Origin: Streptomyces sp. CB02056
GTDB lineage: Bacteria > Actinomycetota > Actinomycetes > Streptomycetales > Streptomycetaceae
Direction: 5' to 3'
Length of the DNA stretch: 64,000 bases
Assembly: GCF_001905545.1 (NCBI RefSeq)
Contig: NZ_LIPD01000007.1
Coordinates: 404,340-468,339 of the forward strand
Notes under the pieces: generated by a model
Seen by the model: only the letters and a program-made list of their open reading frames with translations
What the model was told of the DNA's origin: nothing
Database searches by the model: none
Position numbers and translations under genes: made by a program
In this document: piece after piece, positions 15,854-23,875 of the stretch
Position numbering within the stretch: position 1 is the first letter of the stretch
Layout of the letters: the number at the start of each line of letters is the position of its first letter

Positions 15854-17137
15854 CTACCGACAGGAGCCGCCGGGCCCATCCGCATCACCGGGCCCCACCT
15901 GGCTCCCCACCGAGGCCAGGTAGGCGGCGGTCAGCTCGGGGGTGGCCAGCCAGGCGGCGTAGTCGCGCGCTTCGGCGTAGGTGTTGGCGAGCCGGCGGCC
16001 GACCTCCGGGTGTTCGGCGGCGGCCGCGAACACCCCCTGGAGGTGGTCCGGCACGGTCAGCATCGCGGCGGTGAACTCGACGCTGTGGCGGGCCTGTTGC
16101 TGCCAGAACCGCTCGGCGGTGCGGCACATCCAGTCGGCCGTGTAGGGGGCGTCGCCGTGCTCCACGACGGCCCGGCGGTAGGCCTCGGCGGCCCGGGCGG
16201 CGTTGTTGGCGCCCTGTCCGGCGATCGGGTCGGTCACCACCACCGCGTCGCCGAGGCCCAGCACGTGGACGGCGTCCACGCCCGAGCCGAGCTCCGCCAC
16301 CGCGCGCCGGACCACCGGGGTGACCGCGCCGAACAGCCCGGCCCCGGCGTCGGTCGGCTCGGCCTCCGTCCAGAGCTCCGCCTCCCAGGGCAGGTACTCG
16401 GCCAACAGCTCGCGGATCCGGGCCAGTTGGACATCCGGCGGCGGGGCGTCGCCGAACGCGTCCAGCGGGCCGCCGGGCAGCGCCTCCCAGAGCAGGATGT
16501 CGCAGGGGCCGGAGAGGGTGAGCGCCGGCTGCAGGTACAGCTCGCCTAGGCCGGGCAGGGCGTTCATCCGGGCCCTCGGCCCGGCGGCCGGGTCCGGCGA
16601 GCCGACGCCGTGCGCGTACAGGCAGGACAGGGCCCGCTGCGGTCCGTCGAACGGCGAGCGGCCGGCGTCGCGTTCGAAGATCCCGGACAGGGCGCCGCGG
16701 CCGGCCGCGACCACGGTCAGCTCGTGCCGACGGGCCAGCTCGTGCAGCCCGCCGCGGTCCAGCGTGCGGTACTCGACCACGCCGCCGCGCTCGGCCAGCA
16801 GTTCCAGCCAGCCGGCCAGCTTGAGCCGCTGGTCCACCGACTGGGCGGGCTCGTCCAGCGTCATGGTGTACTCCAGCGCCCGCACGCCGGGGGGCGCCGC
16901 CAGCACCGCCTCCACCGAGGAGACGGCCGGCGCCTGCTCCGCCCAGAGGTCCAGCCCGGCCGCCGCCTCGATCCGCAGGGCGGGGCCGAACATCGCCTGG
17001 GTGGACAGCACCCGGCCGCCGCGCAGCTGCTCCGGGGTGCGCTCGGCGACCAGCGTCACCCGGTACCCGTCCGCCACCAGCCCGAGCGCGAGTTGGAGGC
17101 CGGCCTGGCCCGCTCCGACGACGGCGATCCGGCGCAC
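15854..17137 (-). CDS. StyA-like FAD-dependent monooxygenase
   Basis: A 427-residue flavoprotein. The Rossmann FAD motif VVGAGQAGLQLALGLV is at residues 6-21, and the StyA-type signatures are RGGRVLSTQAMFGPAL (about 39-54), RLKLAGWLELLAERGG and VVTDPIAGQGANNAARAAEAYR near 275-296. The family comprises styrene and indole monooxygenases, which need a separate flavin reductase; none is encoded nearby. The GTG start has ccaggagg upstream, and a perfect palindrome lies 21-35 bp upstream. It is 154 bp downstream of the type II thioesterase on the same strand. The substrate is unknown. Confidence 0.85.
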   Translation of the reverse strand: MRRIAVVGAGQAGLQLALGLVADGYRVTLVAERTPEQLRGGRVLSTQAMFGPALRIEAAAGLDLWAEQAPAVSSVEAVLAAPPGVRALEYTMTLDEPAQSVDQRLKLAGWLELLAERGGVVEYRTLDRGGLHELARRHELTVVAAGRGALSGIFERDAGRSPFDGPQRALSCLYAHGVGSPDPAAGPRARMNALPGLGELYLQPALTLSGPCDILLWEALPGGPLDAFGDAPPPDVQLARIRELLAEYLPWEAELWTEAEPTDAGAGLFGAVTPVVRRAVAELGSGVDAVHVLGLGDAVVVTDPIAGQGANNAARAAEAYRRAVVEHGDAPYTADWMCRTAERFWQQQARHSVEFTAAMLTVPDHLQGVFAAAAEHPEVGRRLANTYAEARDYAAWLATPELTAAYLASVGSQVGPGDADGPGGSCR

Positions 17138-17157
17138 GCTGCCTCCTGGTGGTCTGT

Positions 17158-17172
17158 TGACGGTCCGTCAAG
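17158..17172. promoter_or_regulatory. TGACGG-N-CCGTCA palindrome before the StyA-like gene
   Basis: ttgacgg-t-ccgtcaa is a perfect 7-bp inverted repeat with one central base, 21 bp upstream of the monooxygenase start. The inner 13 bp match the palindrome before the AMP ligase at 20802-20814 except for the central base, suggesting the same repressor. Confidence 0.65.
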
Positions 17173-17291
17173 CAGGCACAGTAGTCGAGCGGGCGCGCTC
17201 CGGTCACCGGTGGCGGGCGCATCCGTTCGAAGGAGGCGGCGGCGTGCGGACCGCGCCGCCGCCCCGGTCGCCCGGGGTGCCCCGGGCCGGC

Positions 17292-18044
17292 TCAGCCGCG
17301 CAGGTGCGCGGTGAGCACCTCCACCACGTCGTGGGTCCGGTCGGCCAGGTAGAAGTGCCCGCCCTGGAAGACCCGCAGGTCGAAGGGGCCGGTGGTGTGC
17401 CGCTCCCACTGGCCGACCTGGTCGACGGTGGCGTGCGCGTCGGACTCCCCCGCCAGGGCGGTGATCGGCAGCGACACGGTCGCGTCCGGGGTGCTGCAGT
17501 AGGTCTCGACGGCCATGTAGTCGGCCCGCAGGCTCGGCAGGACCAGCTCGCGCAGGCCGGGCACGGCGAAGATCCGGTCGTCCGTGCCGCCGAGCGCGGA
17601 GATCTCGGCGAGCAGTTCGTCGTCCGGCAGCTGGTGGACCCTGGTCGTCCGGGGCAGCGAGGGCGCGCGGCCGGCCGAGACGACCAGCCGGTCCGGCCCC
17701 CGTACGCCGTCGCGCTCGAAGCAGCGGACCGTCTCGAAGGCGACGGCCGCACCCATGCTGTGCCCGAAGAAGGTGAGCGGCCGGTCCGCCCACTCCCGCA
17801 GCTCCCGGGCGAGCTGCTCGGCGAGGCCGGTCACCGAGCCGATCGTCGGCTCGCCGATGCGGTTCTGCCGGCCCGGGTACTGGACGGCGAGCACATCGGC
17901 GTGCGGCGCCAGCGCGTTGGCGTACTCCAGGTAGTAGCTGGCCGAGCCGCCGGCGTGCGGGAAGATCACGATCCGGGCGGGCGCGGAGTCGGACGGGTTG
18001 AACCTGCGGAACCACGGATTCTCGACGACGGCGCTGCTGGACAT
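17292..18044 (-). CDS. type II thioesterase (alpha/beta hydrolase)
   Basis: About 250 residues. It starts with WFRRFNPSDSAPARIVIFPHAGGSASYY, the standard oxyanion region of type II thioesterases, has the nucleophile elbow GHSMGA (FFGHSMGAAVAFE) and ends with GGHFYL, which supplies the catalytic His. These enzymes clear wrong acyl groups from carrier proteins of NRPS or PKS lines. No modular synthase is adjacent, but a Pls-type synthetase is 22 kb away and a stand-alone AMP ligase 3 kb away. The ATG at 18044 gives the usual N-terminus; the longer frame adds an unlikely Arg/Pro-rich leader. Confidence 0.9.
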   Translation of the reverse strand: MSSSAVVENPWFRRFNPSDSAPARIVIFPHAGGSASYYLEYANALAPHADVLAVQYPGRQNRIGEPTIGSVTGLAEQLARELREWADRPLTFFGHSMGAAVAFETVRCFERDGVRGPDRLVVSAGRAPSLPRTTRVHQLPDDELLAEISALGGTDDRIFAVPGLRELVLPSLRADYMAVETYCSTPDATVSLPITALAGESDAHATVDQVGQWERHTTGPFDLRVFQGGHFYLADRTHDVVEVLTAHLRG

Positions 18045-18196
18045 GCGGGGTGCGACCTCTCTCCGTGACGGACTCTGCAGGCCCCAGTCTGGCAGTGCCG
18101 GGCCCCGCCGCGGGCGCGAAGTGACGATCATGACCCTCCGGCAGGCCGGTTCTCGCCGGTGCCCCGCCGGCCGCCCGGGCCTGCCTGTCAGGAGGT

Positions 18197-19405
18197 TCAG
18201 GCCCGGACACCGGTCGCGGGGTCCGGGTCGGTGACCCAGCCCGCGGCCAGGAGGAGGCCGGAGGTGCGGTGGACGGCGAGGAAGCCGAACGGCCGTCCGA
18301 AGCCGGCCCGGGCGATCCGCCGTAGGTACGACGGGCGCGGGCGGGCGGCGGCGCCCCCGGCGACTCCGAGGGCGGTCACCGAGGCGGCGCGGAAGCCGTC
18401 CGGGCCGAAGGTCGCGGTGGCGCGCTGCCGGGCGCCGTCGATGAACAGCGGTTCCTCTCCCCCGAGCCCGGGCAGGCGGTGCTCGGTCTCCGAGCGGGTC
18501 CCCAGCGTGGCCAGGCCGAAGAGGTCGAGTCGGGCGAGCAGATCGTGGTCGGCCCCGACGGTGAACCGCGGGACGTCCACGGCCAACAGGTCCTCCGGCT
18601 CGTACCGCCGGATCCGGTCGATCGTCAGGCCGGGGCCGGGGGTGCCGACGGGCAAACGGTCGGCGGTGGTCCGGCGGTGGCGCCCGCTCGATGCCTCGAT
18701 CCCGGTGGCCAGCACCCGGCCGGGCGACGCGCCGGGCTCGCCGAGCAGCAGATGGACACTGATGTCCCCGTACCCGTGCACCCGCACTTCGGTGACGAGC
18801 CCGGTCGGTGACTCCAGCACGGCGGCCCGGTCCAGCAGGCAGGTGTACCGCGACAGATACCGGACGGGCCTGCCCCAGGCGTCCGCCGGACCCTCCGGCG
18901 GGCCGTCGATCTCGTCGAACGGCCGGATCCAGTCGGTCCGGACGGTGAGCGCCGCGGCCAGCACCAGGCGGGTCTCCCGGTCCAACCGCACCGGCATGGC
19001 GTCGATCAGACCGCCGGTGGCGCGGGCGGCCCAGGCGTCCAGCCGCGCCTGGTCCTGCCGGACGTCACCGGAGAGCCGCCCGTGTACACCCGCCGGCAGC
19101 CCGGCCGGCCACTCCGGGCGCAGCCGCAGCCGCTCACCCGTCCAGAGCCCGAGGGCCGAGCCGACCGCCGGGATGCCCTCCAGCAGACCGAGGAGTTCCC
19201 GGGCCCGCTCGGCGGCAGCCTCCGGCAGCAGACCCAGGGCCTGCGTCAACTCGCCCTGGACGGCGGGGCTTCCGGCCGGCGCCAGCAGGCCGAGCAGCGG
19301 CCAGACACCGGCCGGCATCAGGACCGTCCCACCCGCCGGGTCGACCTGCCCGACCCAGCGCGCGCCCAGCGCGTTGACGACCCTCACGGCTTCGGCCCGA
19401 CTCAT
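18197..19405 (-). CDS. serpin-family protein
   Basis: A 402-residue protein with the serpin fold's late signature FGFLAVHRTSGLLLAAGWVTDP at the C-terminus, equivalent to the FLFLI-strand and GRV turn of serpins. Earlier it has ALTVRTDWIRPFDE, equivalent to the shutter-region NAIYFKGTW-strand. The presumed reactive-centre region (DGFRAASVTALGVAGGAA) is short and Ala/Gly-rich, and I cannot name the P1 residue. The ATG at 19405 starts MSRAEAVRVVNAL, matching the first serpin helix. No signal peptide is visible, so an intracellular inhibitor or non-inhibitory serpin is likely. Confidence 0.75.
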   Translation of the reverse strand: MSRAEAVRVVNALGARWVGQVDPAGGTVLMPAGVWPLLGLLAPAGSPAVQGELTQALGLLPEAAAERARELLGLLEGIPAVGSALGLWTGERLRLRPEWPAGLPAGVHGRLSGDVRQDQARLDAWAARATGGLIDAMPVRLDRETRLVLAAALTVRTDWIRPFDEIDGPPEGPADAWGRPVRYLSRYTCLLDRAAVLESPTGLVTEVRVHGYGDISVHLLLGEPGASPGRVLATGIEASSGRHRRTTADRLPVGTPGPGLTIDRIRRYEPEDLLAVDVPRFTVGADHDLLARLDLFGLATLGTRSETEHRLPGLGGEEPLFIDGARQRATATFGPDGFRAASVTALGVAGGAAARPRPSYLRRIARAGFGRPFGFLAVHRTSGLLLAAGWVTDPDPATGVRA

Positions 19406-19577
19406 CCGCCCCCCTTCGCTCGATCGTCCGGTACGCCGCCGAGGGTAGGCCCGCGCCCGGGTGGGAGGCGACCGGTTTACCGGCACTCCCGGCCGCCAAC
19501 GCCCGCTCCGGGAAGGCGGGTTCCGCCGTCCCCCCTTTCCGCTGTCGACCTGATCCGATCCGTGTCAGCATGGCCGC

Positions 19578-19895
19578 ATGAGCGAACCCGACGACTGGAT
19601 CACCATCGCGGCGTACGAGAATCTGCCCGGCCGCCCGACCCCGCCGGCAGCCCTCCGCGCTTGACTGCGTGACCGGGGCATCGACTGGATGCCCATCGCC
19701 GCGGAAGCGGTGCGCAGTGACCTGCTCTGCGGGGTCGGACCGGACGGCCGTTGGCACGGCTGGTTCGAGGTCCGGGTCCACGCCGACGCCCTGCGGACGA
19801 TCGGGCTGCACCCCGAGCAGGCGTCCGCGGTCGTCAACGGATCTTCCCCGCCCGGCTGGTGGCACGCCGAGGCCGAGCGCCGGGCCCGTCGGTGA
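19578..19895 (+). pseudogene. small gene interrupted by an in-frame TGA
   Basis: The frame from ATG 19578 reads MSEPDDWITIAAYENLPG and on to ALRA, then meets TGA at 19662-19664, and continues in the same frame as LRDRGIDWMPIAAEAV to a second stop at 19895. Both halves have strong coding character and read like one protein of about 105 residues. Alternatives are two tiny genes (an ATG at 19689 gives 68 residues), read-through, or a sequencing error. The joined product has the beta-alpha look of a small regulatory domain, but I do not recognise its family. Confidence 0.55.
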
Positions 19896-19914
19896 CGGCG
19901 GCCGCCGGCCCGGA

Positions 19915-20547
19915 TCAGCCCGCCGCGCCGAAGCGGACCGTCTCGGCGCGGGAGCGGGAGGCCGCGTCCAGCAGCAGGACGGACGAGGCCTCCGGGGTCG
20001 GCATCGGGCCGCCGGCGCGCACGTGCCGGGTGAAGGCGGCCAACAGCTGCTCCAGGCCGCGGCGGTGGCGGGCGAAGACCCGGCCGGAAGCGTGCCGGCC
20101 GCGGGCCCGCTGGCCGTCCAGCGCGGTGGCGGCGCCGACGTCCAGCAGCACCAGGTGCAGTTCGCGGCCCCGGCGGGCCGCCTCCCGGGCGAGCCAGCGC
20201 CGCATCCAGGCGCGGCTGCCGCAGTCGTGCACCAGCAGCGGGCCGCCACCGCGCACCGAGGAGCGCAGCAGCCGGAAGTGTTCCAGCCGGGCCCACGGCC
20301 GGTACACCGCGTACGGCAGGGCGGCGGGCATCACCGCCTCGCAGGCCTCGTGCACCGTCCGCGGGTCCACGGCCCGGACCGCCGCCCCGGACCAGCGCCG
20401 CAGCAGCGTGCTCTTCCCGGCCCCCGGCAGCCCGGACACCACCACGACGGCGTCGGCCGGGTAGGCGGTGACGAACCCCGCCCCGGCCTCGCCCCGCAGA
20501 TCGACCACGCCGCGCGGCGCCACGACCGCATCCACCCCGCCGCCCAC
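19915..20547 (-). CDS. P-loop kinase-like ATPase (zeta-toxin/AAA-like fold)
   Basis: About 210 residues from a GTG at 20547; the frame stays open further upstream but that part looks non-coding. The Walker A motif VVSGLPGAGKSTLLRRW falls at residues about 36-52, followed by VDPRTVHEACEAV and a second conserved segment LLVHDCGSRAWMRRWLAREA. The late LVLLDVGAATALDGQRARGR is like the base/adenine-binding end of small kinases. The phosphoryl acceptor is unknown. It converges with the interrupted gene and diverges from the AMP ligase at 20831. Confidence 0.72.
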   Translation of the reverse strand: MGGGVDAVVAPRGVVDLRGEAGAGFVTAYPADAVVVVSGLPGAGKSTLLRRWSGAAVRAVDPRTVHEACEAVMPAALPYAVYRPWARLEHFRLLRSSVRGGGPLLVHDCGSRAWMRRWLAREAARRGRELHLVLLDVGAATALDGQRARGRHASGRVFARHRRGLEQLLAAFTRHVRAGGPMPTPEASSVLLLDAASRSRAETVRFGAAG

Positions 20548-20800
20548 CAGTCCGAGCCCCCGTTCACGTCCGACCGGGAACCCTAACAACAACGCCCGGC
20601 CGGCCGCTCGGCGGATCCGGCCGGACCGGGCCTCGGCGTCGGGCGTGCGCGCCTCGCGGAGAGGAAGCGGGGGCGCCCTCCGGCCGGGGGCCGAGGGGAC
20701 CCCGCAGGCCCGCACCGGTCCGTCGGCGCCTACCCGCACCCGTCGGTGCCCCTGGGCCCCCGGCGACCGCAGTGCACCCGTGGGCCCGCCGTCCACTAGG

Positions 20801-20815
20801 CTGACGGGCCGTCAG
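20801..20815. promoter_or_regulatory. TGACGG-N-CCGTCA palindrome before the AMP ligase
   Basis: ctgacgg-g-ccgtcag, a perfect 7-bp inverted repeat with one central base, ends 15 bp before the ATG at 20831, just ahead of the ribosome site aggagga. It shares TGACGG-N-CCGTCA with the site at 17158-17172. Confidence 0.65.
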
Positions 20816-20830
20816 ACAGGAGGACGGGCC

Positions 20831-22381
20831 ATGGCGGAGGCGGCTCCGACGTACACCGCGCTGGTGCTGGACGGGCTCGCCCGCGATCCCGCCCGGGTGG
20901 CGCTCCGGTACGGGGACGAGGAGTGGACCGGGCAGCGCTGCCTGGACCTGGTGCACCGCGCCGCCCGCGCGCTGGAGCGGGCCGGGCTCGGGCGCGGGGA
21001 CGGGGTGACGGTGCTGGCCGGGAACCGGCCGGAGGCGCTGCTGGTGCGGCTGGCCGCGAATCTGCTGGGCTGCCGGGTGGCGATGCCGTTCCCGGACGGG
21101 CCGGTCGCCGAGCAGGTGGCGCTGGCGGAGTTCGCCGGGACGTCCGCGCTGGTCTTCGACCCGGTCCGGTGCGCGGCGGCGGCCGACGGGGTCGCGCGGG
21201 CGGTGCCCTCGGCCGTCCTGCTCTCGCTGGGCCCGTCGCCGCTCGGGCTCGGCACGGACCTGCTGGACCTCGCCGCGGCCCGCTCCCCCGCCCCGCTGGC
21301 GCCCCGCTACCGGCCCGAGGACGTGATGGCGGTGCGGTTCACCGGCGGCACGACCGGGCGCCCGAAGGGGGTGCTGCGCCGCTTCGCCCGTCCGCCGCGC
21401 CCGCCGCTGCTGGCCGGCTCGGTCTTCCTGCTGTGCACCCCGCTCTGCCACGGCGGCGGCACCACGGCGGACCTGGCGCTGGCGGCGGGGGGCACGGTGG
21501 TGATGCAGGACGGGTTCGACGCCGGGGCCGTGCTGGCGGCGGTCGAGCGGCACCGGGTGTCCCGGATGTACCTGCCGCCGCACCTGCTGTACCGGCTGCT
21601 GGACCACCCGCTGCTGCCGACGACCGACACCGGCAGCCTGCGCCGGGTCGGCTACACCGGGTGCGCGCCCTCGCCGCGGCGGCTCGCCGAGGCGACCCGG
21701 CGGCTGGGCCGGGTGCTGCACCAGACCTACAGCCTGACGGAGTGCGGGCCGGTCGCCCGGCTGGGCCCGGACGAGCACCTGGCACCGCGGCTGCTGACCA
21801 CCGCGGGCCGCCCGTACCCGGACACCGGGCTGCGCGTCCTGGACGAGGACGGCGCCGAGCTGCCGCCGGACCGGACCGGGGAGATCTGCGTCCGGACGCC
21901 GACCGCGATGGCCGGCTACTGGCGCGACCCGGAGCTGACCGGGCAGGTGCTCCGGGACGGCTGGCTGCACACCGGCGACCTGGGCAGCCTGGACGCGGCC
22001 GGCTATCTGACGGTGGCCGGGCGGCGGGACCCGATGGCGGTCGTCGAGGGGCACAATGTGTTCCCCCGCGAGATCGAGGAGCCGCTGCGCACCCACCCGG
22101 AGGTCCGCGAGGCGGTGATGTTCACGACCACCGACCCGGACCGCCTGGAGCGGGTGCACGCCGCCGTCGCCCTCGTCCCCGGCTCGCGGCTGACAGCCGA
22201 GCAGCTGCACCGCTGGGCCCGGGCGCACGGCCTCGGCCGGTGCGCCCCGGACTCACTCCTGCTGCTGCCCGCGATCCCGCTGAACGGTCTCGGGAAGCCG
22301 GACCTCGCCGCCCTGCGGGCCCAGGTGGACGCCGGGAGCGGACGGGCGGCCGCCACCGCGGGGGCGCGCGACGGGGTGTGA
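20831..22381 (+). CDS. AMP-dependent acyl-CoA synthetase/ligase
   Basis: A 516-residue member of the ANL superfamily. The phosphate-binding loop is FTGGTTGRPKGV (residues about 172-183), the A5-like motif is YSLTECGP, the hinge region is GWLHTGDLGSLDAAGYL and the C-terminal lysine is in GLGKPDL. It adenylates a carboxylate and probably transfers it to CoA; a fatty acid or aromatic acid is likely, but the substrate cannot be read from the sequence. The ATG at 20831 has caggagga 8 bp upstream. The gene is next to the palindrome shared with the StyA-like gene, linking it to the thioesterase-monooxygenase group (inference). Confidence 0.88.
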   Translation: MAEAAPTYTALVLDGLARDPARVALRYGDEEWTGQRCLDLVHRAARALERAGLGRGDGVTVLAGNRPEALLVRLAANLLGCRVAMPFPDGPVAEQVALAEFAGTSALVFDPVRCAAAADGVARAVPSAVLLSLGPSPLGLGTDLLDLAAARSPAPLAPRYRPEDVMAVRFTGGTTGRPKGVLRRFARPPRPPLLAGSVFLLCTPLCHGGGTTADLALAAGGTVVMQDGFDAGAVLAAVERHRVSRMYLPPHLLYRLLDHPLLPTTDTGSLRRVGYTGCAPSPRRLAEATRRLGRVLHQTYSLTECGPVARLGPDEHLAPRLLTTAGRPYPDTGLRVLDEDGAELPPDRTGEICVRTPTAMAGYWRDPELTGQVLRDGWLHTGDLGSLDAAGYLTVAGRRDPMAVVEGHNVFPREIEEPLRTHPEVREAVMFTTTDPDRLERVHAAVALVPGSRLTAEQLHRWARAHGLGRCAPDSLLLLPAIPLNGLGKPDLAALRAQVDAGSGRAAATAGARDGV

Positions 22382-22548
22382 CGCGCCCGCCGAGTGCATC
22401 GAGCGCCTACGCGGGCGACCTCTCGTGCGCCACCCGGCGGGAAGAACCGTCCGTGGGCACTCGATCGTGCGGCCCGACCTGCCGATACATCCCCGGCAGC
22501 GCCGTGCACGTCGCTGTGGGCCGCACCGTCCCCCCAGGAGGCACTCCC

Positions 22549-22731
22549 TTGACCTGGCTACGCGTCCTGACCGCACTGGGCATCCTCGCCGTGGCGGCCA
22601 GTGCCCTGATCGTCTTCGCCCTCTGCACCGCCACCTCGCGCGGCGAGCGCGCCGCGGAGGAGGCGCCGCCCGACCTCCGGGCGGACGCCGAGGGCAGCGG
22701 CCTCTTCCAGCGGATGGGCGGCGACAGCTGA
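22549..22731 (+). CDS. small single-pass membrane protein
   Basis: A 60-residue protein starting with TTG at 22549 and preceded by caggaggc, a near-ideal ribosome site. Residues 2-25 (LTWLRVLTALGILAVAASALIVFAL would be the helix, with the first residue read as Met) form a transmembrane segment, and the remainder is a short acidic cytoplasmic tail ending in FQRMGGDS. It lies 168 bp after the AMP ligase. I do not recognise its family. It is too short and uses a rare start, so ordinary gene finders may miss it. Confidence 0.6.
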   Translation: MTWLRVLTALGILAVAASALIVFALCTATSRGERAAEEAPPDLRADAEGSGLFQRMGGDS

Positions 22732-22752
22732 CGCCGCGCCGCCCACCGCCGG

Positions 22753-23742
22753 TCAGTGCCCGGCGATGTCGTCCGGCCGGACCTCGATGTGGTCGGCGGC
22801 GAGATCGACCGCCACCCGGTGCTCCATGCCGAGCGACTCCAGGAACTTGACCGGCAGCTGCACCCGGCCGCTGCGGTCCAGCATCACGTACTCGCGCTCG
22901 TTCACCGACTCCTCGCCGTGCTCGTCCATCACGGTGCGGCGCAGCACCTCGCTGGCGGTCCGCCCGTCCCGGATCGCGACCGTGCGACGGACCTCGCCCG
23001 CGACCATCGGGTCGTGGGTGACGATCACGACGGTGGCGCCCAGTTCGCGGTTGACGGTGCGGAAGGACTCGAAGATGATCCCGGCGGTCTCCGAGTCCAG
23101 CTCGCCGGTGGGCTCGTCGGCGAGCAGCACCGGCGGGTTGTTGGCCATCGCCACCGCGATCGCCACCCGCTGCTGTTGGCCGCCGGAGAGCTCGTTGGGC
23201 TTGCGGTGGGCGAGCTCGCCGATCTCCAACGCCTCCATCAGCTCCGCCACCCGGGCCGCCTGCTGCCGGGCCCCGCCGGCGCCCGAACGACGACCGCGCA
23301 GCTGCATCGGCAGGGCGATGTTCTCGGCGGCGGTGAGGAAGGGCAGCAGGTTGCGGGCGGTCTGCTGCCAGATGAAGCCGACCACCTCGCGCCGGTAGCG
23401 CAGCCGCTCCTTGACCGACATCTCCAGCAGGTCGCAGCCGGCCACGGTGGCGGTGCCGGCGGTCGGCACGTCCAGCCCGGCGAGGATGGTGAGCAGCGTG
23501 GACTTGCCGCTGCCCGAGGCGCCGACCAGGGCGACCAGGTCGCCCTGGCGGATGGTCAGCTCCAGGCCCTGGAGCGCCTGGACCTCGACCCCCTCCGCGC
23601 TGAAGATCCGGACCAGCCGGTCGCAGACGATGGCCGCTCCCTCGCCGTACGCCTTGGGCGAGGCGGCGGCGAGGGCCCGCTGCTGGAGCTCCTGGAGGCT
23701 GGGGGCCTCGGCGACCGTCCGCTCCTGGGGAGTGCTCTTCAC
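22753..23742 (-). CDS. ABC transporter ATPase with C-terminal AbrB-like domain
   Basis: A 329-residue protein. The MacB/LolD-type ATPase spans about 35-265: Walker A GASGSGKST at 74-82, Q-loop FIWQQ, signature LSGGQ at 185-189, Walker B VLLADEP, and H-loop His243. After it, residues about 284-324 (REYVMLDRSGRVQLPVKF, LGMEHRVAVDLAADHIEVRP) look like a SpoVT/AbrB swapped-hairpin fold, which in other proteins binds DNA. The GTG at 23742 has acaggaga upstream. It follows the two permeases on the same strand (133-bp gap) and is their likely energy source. Confidence 0.85.
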   Translation of the reverse strand: MKSTPQERTVAEAPSLQELQQRALAAASPKAYGEGAAIVCDRLVRIFSAEGVEVQALQGLELTIRQGDLVALVGASGSGKSTLLTILAGLDVPTAGTATVAGCDLLEMSVKERLRYRREVVGFIWQQTARNLLPFLTAAENIALPMQLRGRRSGAGGARQQAARVAELMEALEIGELAHRKPNELSGGQQQRVAIAVAMANNPPVLLADEPTGELDSETAGIIFESFRTVNRELGATVVIVTHDPMVAGEVRRTVAIRDGRTASEVLRRTVMDEHGEESVNEREYVMLDRSGRVQLPVKFLESLGMEHRVAVDLAADHIEVRPDDIAGH

Positions 23743-23875
23743 CGGTGGTCTCCTGTCTCGACTGTCTGCTTCATCGCACCGCTCTCCACTGTCCCGGCGG
23801 ACCGGGCCGCTGTCACGGCCCGTGCACCGCCCCCGCCCGCCGCTCCCGGCGGGTCCGCCGCTATCCGTGCCGGCC

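Noticed and set aside
15854-22381. A polyketide or non-ribosomal peptide gene cluster around the type II thioesterase
   Set aside because: No PKS or NRPS module, carrier protein or condensation domain is present in this part, so a complete cluster cannot be claimed.
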